Positions 13,661 through 17,609 of a stretch of DNA of 17,609 nucleotides are shown here, piece after piece (positions within the stretch are counted from its first letter, which is position 1; each line of letters opens with the position of its first letter). Origin of the DNA: Alphaproteobacteria bacterium (GTDB lineage: Bacteria > Pseudomonadota > Alphaproteobacteria > Rhizobiales > Xanthobacteraceae). Under the pieces are notes generated by a model. It did no database searches, had not been told where the DNA came from, and was given only the letters and a program-made list of their open reading frames with translations. The translations under genes and the position numbers were made by a program. The stretch is taken from NCBI GenBank assembly GCA_005884465.1, contig VAZH01000131.1, positions 1 through 17,609 on the forward strand, given 5' to 3'.

Positions 13661-15520
13661 ATGAGCGCGGTGGAACCACTTGAAGACCGGCATGGCGGAA
13701 CCCCGCTCGGGAGCCATGCGGAGCCAATAGAGGCATCCTCTATCGAAGCCCAATTGACGCGGTCGGCCGCGAGCGGCCGCGCGCGGCTTCGTCCGCTACT
13801 GGCGCTGGCCCCTTATGTGGCGCGTTATCGCGGGCGCGCTGTGCTGGCTTTCATATCGCTGACCGTCGCTGCGGTCACCACGCTGATCGTGCCGGTCGCG
13901 GCGAGGCGGATGATCGATTTCGGGTTCTCACCCGAAGGCATCGCCCTGATCAACAGCTACTTCAGCGTGATGATCGCGATGGTCGCCGTACTCGCCGGCG
14001 CCAGCGCGACGCGGTTTTATCTGGTGATGACCATCGGCGAGCGCATCGTTGCGGATTTGCGGCGCGACGTGTTCGCTCATTTGGTGTCGCTGTCGCCGGC
14101 ATTCTTCGATTCGGCGCGCAGCGGCGAACTGATCTCGCGCCTCACCGCCGACACCACCCAGATCAAGTCAGCGGTCGGGGCATCGGTATCGACCGCGCTG
14201 CGCAATGTGATGCTGTTCGTCGGCGCCACCGCGATGATGGTGATCACCAGCCCGCGGCTTTCGGGTTTTGTCCTCTTGGCAATTCCGCTGATTGTGTTGC
14301 CTCTGGTGGCGTTCGGGCGCTGGGTGCGACGTTTGTCGCGCAAGGCCCAGGATACGCTGGCCGATGCGACCGCATATGCTTCCGAGCTGGTCGGCGCCAT
14401 CCGCACCGTGCAGGCCTATACCAGCGAGCGGCTGGCGAAAGCGCGTTTCGGCGGCGAAGTCGAGCAGGCCTATGAAGCGGCGCGCAGTTCGACCCGGGCG
14501 CGCGCGGTTCTGACTGCGATCATCATCTTCATTGTTTTTAGCAGCGTCGTGGTGATCCTCTGGGTAGGATCGCACGACGTGCTGGCCGGCACCATCAGCA
14601 TGGGCCGGCTCGGCCAGTTCGTATTGTACACGGCTTTCGCTGCCGCGGCGCTCGGCCAGCTCAGCGAGGTCTGGGGGGATGTCTCGGCCGCCTCAGGCGC
14701 AGCCGAACGCCTGTTCGAAATTCTGCGGGTGAAATCGCAGGTCACGCCACCGGCGTCGCCGCGCGCCTTGCCGGTGCCGGCGCGCGGCGATGTCAGCTTG
14801 GAAGACGTCAGCTTCGCCTATCCGACGCGGCCGGATGCGCTGGCGGTCGATGGCGTTTCGCTGTCGGTACGCGCCGGCGAGAAGGTTGCGATCGTCGGCC
14901 CCTCGGGTGCAGGAAAAAGCACGCTGTTTCACCTGCTCTTGCGGTTCTACGATCCCGCGCATGGTGTGATCTCGTTCGACGGCGTTCCGATCAGAGCGGC
15001 TGATCCGCGCGAGCTGCGTGCGCGTATCGCGCTGGTGCCCCAAGATTCCGTGGTGTTCGCCACGACCGCGCGCGAAAACATCCGCTTCGGCCGGCCCGAT
15101 GCCGACGACGCCGAGGTCGAGCGTGCCGCCGAGCTTGCTCACGCCACCGAATTCATCCGCCGTCTGCCGGGTGGATTCGAGGCGCAGCTCGGCGAACGCG
15201 GCGTGACCCTGTCGGGGGGGCAGCGCCAGCGTATCGCCATTGCACGTGCGATCCTGCGCAACGCGCCGCTGCTGCTGCTCGACGAGGCAACATCGTCGCT
15301 CGATGCCGAAAGCGAAACGCTGGTGCAGACGGCGCTGGAGGAATTGATGCATCATCGCACCACGCTGGTGATCGCCCATCGCCTCGCCACGGTGTTGTCC
15401 TGCGACCGGATCATGGTGATGGACAAAGGCCGCATCGTCGAGCAGGGCACCCACACCTCGCTGGTCGCCGCCAATGGTTTGTACGCGCGGCTGGCGCGAT
15501 TGCAGTTCGAAGGGGTGTAA
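13661..15520 (+). CDS. ABC exporter, fused permease-ATPase (MsbA-related, ABCB-type half transporter)
   Basis: 619 residues from ATG at 13661; the frame is open to a GTG at 13589, but the extra 24 residues are arginine/tryptophan-rich and unlike the family. Neither start has a clear Shine-Dalgarno. After a 45-residue variable N-terminus comes a six-segment exporter membrane domain to about residue 340 ([46 protein letters not shown]). The nucleotide-binding domain then has the A-loop FAYPTRPD, Walker [10 protein letters not shown] (413-421), Q-loop Q461, signature [16 protein letters not shown] (517-532), Walker [13 protein letters not shown] and H-loop H573. All ATPase residues are intact. 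It should work as a homodimer exporting a lipid or other amphipathic substrate; the substrate is unknown. Its last bases run into a palindromic repeat. Confidence 0.94.
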   Translation: MSAVEPLEDRHGGTPLGSHAEPIEASSIEAQLTRSAASGRARLRPLLALAPYVARYRGRAVLAFISLTVAAVTTLIVPVAARRMIDFGFSPEGIALINSYFSVMIAMVAVLAGASATRFYLVMTIGERIVADLRRDVFAHLVSLSPAFFDSARSGELISRLTADTTQIKSAVGASVSTALRNVMLFVGATAMMVITSPRLSGFVLLAIPLIVLPLVAFGRWVRRLSRKAQDTLADATAYASELVGAIRTVQAYTSERLAKARFGGEVEQAYEAARSSTRARAVLTAIIIFIVFSSVVVILWVGSHDVLAGTISMGRLGQFVLYTAFAAAALGQLSEVWGDVSAASGAAERLFEILRVKSQVTPPASPRALPVPARGDVSLEDVSFAYPTRPDALAVDGVSLSVRAGEKVAIVGPSGAGKSTLFHLLLRFYDPAHGVISFDGVPIRAADPRELRARIALVPQDSVVFATTARENIRFGRPDADDAEVERAAELAHATEFIRRLPGGFEAQLGERGVTLSGGQRQRIAIARAILRNAPLLLLDEATSSLDAESETLVQTALEELMHHRTTLVIAHRLATVLSCDRIMVMDKGRIVEQGTHTSLVAANGLYARLARLQFEGV

Positions 15521-15546
15521 CCTTCGCTCGTCCTGTCCACCAAGGC

Positions 15547-15684
15547 TGTCATCGTCCGCCACCGGGTCGGCGCGACGCGCCGCCCGATGACAGGCTCCAG
15601 CGGACGATCCAGTATTCCAGAGACCGATGATGGAATCGAGAAGCCGCGGCGTACTGGATACCCCCGTTTTCGCGGGGTATGACG
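15547..15684. repeat. Palindromic intergenic repeat (RPE-like), copy 2 with nested module
   Basis: The second copy of the 7672-7775 unit: GATCCAGTATTCCAGAG, GATGGAATCGAG, AGCCGCGGCGTACTGGATACC and CGCGGGGTATGA are shared. The first hairpin differs. ATCGTCCGC and GCGGACGAT arms enclose about 40 extra bases (15560-15599) that are the inverse of the 12241-12276 module. It separates converging genes. Confidence 0.85.
15563..15598 (-). repeat. 36-bp hairpin module, inverted copy nested in another repeat
   Basis: The reverse complement matches 12241-12276 at 34 of 36 positions, the loop triplet GTC replacing TTT. It sits in what is the small GAAG loop of the sister repeat at 7672-7775. Confidence 0.85.
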
Positions 15685-15711
15685 GCTACGTGGATGCGCC
15701 GTAAACGACCG

Positions 15712-16161
15712 CTACCCCTTCCACTCCATCCGTAGCACCGGGCGGCCCGACGTCGGGTTCACATCGCCGCCGGCCGGCGCAAAACCGTTGCGCTCGTAGA
15801 AGCGGATGGCGCGGGCATTGTCGGTGTTGACCAATAGCGTGATCCGATCGGGCGACAAGCGCTTGGCCTCGTCGAGGAGCGCATTGCCGAGTTCCGAGCC
15901 CCAGTGGGTGGGGCTGACCACGAGCTGGTCGAGGTAACCTTTGAGATCGATCGTCACAAATCCGATCAGCGTATCGGCTTGTTCTGCAACAATGATCGCC
16001 GCATTCGGCACCAGTTCGTTACGCCAGCGCTCGCGCCACCATGGCACGCGCGCGGCGAAATCGATTGACGGATAGGTCTGCTGCCAGGTGCGTTGCCACA
16101 GCGCGATGGCGGCATCCTCGTCCTCGGTCCGATAGGGGCGCAGGTGGAAGGAAGCACTCAT
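15712..16161 (-). CDS. GNAT family N-acetyltransferase
   Basis: 149 residues from ATG at 16161 (MSASFHLRPYRTEDEDAAIALW). The opening xLRPYRxEDexaaxxLW is the usual first strand and helix of GNAT acetyltransferases. LIGFVTIDLKGYLDQLVVSPTHWGSELGNALLDEAKRL supplies strand 4, the acetyl-CoA loop (HWGSELG in place of the usual R/Q-x-x-G-x-G/A) and helix 3. NTDNARAIRFYERNGF is motif B, almost always present in the family. It transfers an acetyl group from acetyl-CoA to an unknown amine. The frame is open to 16203, but those 14 residues (MDARIKSGHDD...) are encoded by the neighbouring palindromic repeat, so the later ATG is chosen. It converges on the ABC exporter. Confidence 0.9.
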   Translation of the reverse strand: MSASFHLRPYRTEDEDAAIALWQRTWQQTYPSIDFAARVPWWRERWRNELVPNAAIIVAEQADTLIGFVTIDLKGYLDQLVVSPTHWGSELGNALLDEAKRLSPDRITLLVNTDNARAIRFYERNGFAPAGGDVNPTSGRPVLRMEWKG

Positions 16162-16172
16162 GAAAGCGACGT

Positions 16173-16257
16173 CGTCATGCCCGGACTTGATCCGGGCATC
16201 CATCCACTTCGCAAGAATCTTTCTTGATGGATTGCCGGGTCACGCCCGGCAATGACG
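16173..16257. repeat. Double-hairpin palindromic repeat
   Basis: CGTCATGCCCGG (16173-16184) opens and CCCGGCAATGACG (16245-16257) closes the unit. Inner parts are ATGCCCGG with CCGGGCAT, CATCCATC with GATGG, and TTGCCGGG with CCCGGCAA around TCACG. Both ends read CGTCAT/ATGACG, as in the repeat at 4696-4800. It lies between the GNAT start and the OmpA-like stop, inside a run of minus-strand genes. Confidence 0.8.
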
Positions 16258-16289
16258 ATCAGCGGGAGCTTTTTGGACGTTATCGCCAC

Positions 16290-17318
16290 TCAGCGTTCCG
16301 TCAGCTTCAATTCGATGCGGCGGTTGCGCTTGTAGGCGTCTTCGGTCGCAGCCGTGTCAAGCGGCTGGAATTCCGCGAATCCGGCTGCGACCAGCCGCTG
16401 CGCCGGCACGCCGAGCGAGATCAGGTACTGCACCACCGAAATGGCGCGCGCCGACGACAATTCCCAGTTCGACTTGAACAGCGGGCTGTTGATCGGCCGC
16501 ACGTCGGTATGGCCGTCGACCCGCAGCACCCAGGCGATTTCGGGCGGAATCTGCTTGTCCAGGTCGATCAGCGCAGTCGCCAGCTGATCGAGTTCGGCGC
16601 GGCCTTCGGGCAGCAATAGCGCCTGTCCGGTGTCGAAGAACACCTCCGACTGGAATACGAAGCGGTCGCCGACGATCCGGATGTCGGGTCGGTTGCCGAG
16701 AATGGCGCGCAGGCGCCCAAAAAATTCCGAACGGTAGCGCGACAATTCCTGCACCCGCTGCGCCAGCGCGACGTTCAGCCGCTGTCCGAGATCGGCGATC
16801 CGCCCCTGCGATTCCTTGTCGCGTTTTTCCGATGCTTCGAGCACCTCTTCGAGCGCGGCAAGCTGGCGGCGCAGCGCGCTGATCTGCTGGTTCAGCACCT
16901 CGATCTGGGCCAGCGCGCGTGACGACACCTGCTTCTCGGAATCCAGCGCCCTGTTGAGTTCGTTGGCGCGGCCGGCGGCGTCGTTGCCGGCGCCGGCAAG
17001 GCCTTCATAGAGGCCCTTGACGCGATCGCGCTCGGCCACCGCCGAGGCCAGCCCGGCCCGCAACTGCGAAACCTGATCATCGAGATTGAGCTTGCCGAGC
17101 TTTTCCACCGACAACAGATCGTTCAGCTGCGCGATCTTGGCGTTGAGCTCCTCCAGGGCCTTGTCCTTGCCGGTGACTTCCTGCGACAGGAAGAACTGCA
17201 CCACCAGGAACACCGACAGCAGAAACACGATCGACAGCACCAGCGTCGAAAGCGCATCGACGAAACCCGGCCAGTAGTTGAATCCGGTTTCATTGCGGCG
17301 TGCACGGGCAAGGGCCAT
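16290..17318 (-). CDS. OmpA/MotB-like peptidoglycan-binding membrane protein with coiled coil
   Basis: 342 residues. A single membrane segment (about 18-45, GFVDALSTLVLSIVFLLSVF) carries Asp21 at the position where MotB/TolR/ExbD-type stators have their proton-binding Asp. A long coiled coil follows (about 50-195, heptads such as LEELNAKIAQLNDLL and LRRQLAALEEVLEASEK). The OmpA-like domain fills 220-342: VFFDTGQALLLPEG, VDGHTDVRPI (D272), NWELSSARAISVVQYL (R291) and NRRIELKL, the peptidoglycan-binding residues. It probably forms a proton-driven complex with the channel-type protein encoded just upstream. It is longer in the coiled coil than flagellar MotB and has no flagellar neighbours, so a cell-envelope role is as likely as motility. 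Confidence 0.9.
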   Translation of the reverse strand: MALARARRNETGFNYWPGFVDALSTLVLSIVFLLSVFLVVQFFLSQEVTGKDKALEELNAKIAQLNDLLSVEKLGKLNLDDQVSQLRAGLASAVAERDRVKGLYEGLAGAGNDAAGRANELNRALDSEKQVSSRALAQIEVLNQQISALRRQLAALEEVLEASEKRDKESQGRIADLGQRLNVALAQRVQELSRYRSEFFGRLRAILGNRPDIRIVGDRFVFQSEVFFDTGQALLLPEGRAELDQLATALIDLDKQIPPEIAWVLRVDGHTDVRPINSPLFKSNWELSSARAISVVQYLISLGVPAQRLVAAGFAEFQPLDTAATEDAYKRNRRIELKLTER

Positions 17319-17339
17319 TTCAAAATTCTCCGCTACTTG

Positions 17340-17462
17340 CGTGTCCCGGACGCGGTGCAGCGTTCTTCACGCTGGTCCGCAGAGCCGGGACCCAGATGCT
17401 TCCTCTATAGGCCCCGGCTCTGCAGCGCACCGTCAAGTACGCTGCGCTGCGTCCGGGGAACG
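17340..17462. repeat. Palindromic repeat between channel and OmpA-like genes
   Basis: Outer arms TCCCGGACGC (17344-17353) and GCGTCCGGGG (17449-17458), then GCAGAGCCGGG (17379-17389) and CCCGGCTCTGC (17413-17423) around CTATAGG. It occupies nearly the whole gap between two genes expected to be co-transcribed. It resembles another multicopy class in Bradyrhizobium. Confidence 0.8.
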
Positions 17463-17471
17463 ATCGTTTCC

Positions 17472-17609
17472 CTAACTCTTCTCGGGTTGACGCGCGATCC
17501 GCTCGAGCAATTTCTTGATCTCGCGGTTTTGCTCGCCTTGGCCATCGGCCCATTCGCGGATCATTTGCTGTTCGGTCCGCATATGCGCGACCAGGCCCTG
17601 AATGGCTTC
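17472..17609 (-). CDS. C-terminal end of a MotA/TolQ/ExbB-type proton channel protein (partial)
   Basis: The last 45 codons and stop of a minus-strand gene that enters from the right edge. The tail EAIQGLVAHMRTEQQMIREW and KKLLERIARQPEKS is a charged, Gln-rich amphipathic helix. I recognise it as the usual end of the MotA/TolQ/ExbB-like proteins encoded before OmpA/MotB-like partners in Bradyrhizobium. No channel domain lies inside the window, so the family call rests on this tail and on the neighbouring gene. Confidence 0.6.
   Translation of the reverse strand, partial: EAIQGLVAHMRTEQQMIREWADGQGEQNREIKKLLERIARQPEKS

Noticed and set aside
1..17609. CRISPR array, tRNA/rRNA genes, prophage or toxin-antitoxin locus
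   Set aside because: The repeated units are dispersed palindromes, not regularly spaced direct repeats. I saw no tRNA cloverleaf, rRNA sequence, phage structural gene or toxin-antitoxin pair.

Overview
The window looks like chromosomal DNA of a Bradyrhizobium-type alphaproteobacterium (Nitrobacteraceae/Rhizobiales). The grounds are the protein families (DUF1192, DUF1465, Cys-free L31, MsbA-related ABC exporter, MotA/TolQ-like plus OmpA pair), the high G+C of most genes, and several classes of palindromic intergenic repeat that I associate with Bradyrhizobium genomes. Genus is an inference from recalled family resemblance, not from a search.

Layout. (1) 1-2876 is an accessory island, visibly less GC-rich and written differently from the rest. 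It holds a partial zinc-ribbon protein, two decayed N-terminal fragments of IS30-family transposases in the same orientation, and between them one intact five-Asp-box (BNR/sialidase-fold) gene with a strong ribosome binding site. (2) 2877-6115 (minus strand) is a carbohydrate-type ABC importer: Tat-exported solute-binding protein, then two permeases. No ATPase is present; the operon stops at the IS30 scar. A palindromic repeat sits inside the operon, between the binding-protein and permease genes. (3) 6116-7564 is a 510-bp divergent intergenic region with repeat remnants, then an AEC-family (auxin efflux carrier-like) transporter. (4) 7815-10691 (minus) is a large membrane c-di-GMP protein: signal peptide, periplasmic domain, seven membrane segments, PAS, degenerate GGDEF (AGDQF) and intact EAL. 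(5) 10811-13478 is a housekeeping block: zinc-free quinone oxidoreductase, DUF1192 protein, a repeat, a probable small RNA of about 95 nt with an intrinsic terminator, DUF1465 protein, and rpmE (L31) with its own promoter and terminator. (6) 13661-17609 holds an MsbA-like ABC exporter, a GNAT acetyltransferase, and an OmpA/MotB-like protein preceded by the C-terminal end of a MotA/TolQ/ExbB-like channel protein; palindromic repeats fill every gap.

Most worth a second look: the probable sRNA at 12416-12511 with CCTCCC anti-Shine-Dalgarno sequence and mutually exclusive stems; the IS30-bounded Asp-box gene; the ATPase-less importer; the repeat modules, one of which is nested inside another; and the probable c-di-GMP phosphodiesterase with a corrupted cyclase site. 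I saw no CRISPR array, tRNA, rRNA, intact insertion sequence or obvious defence system.
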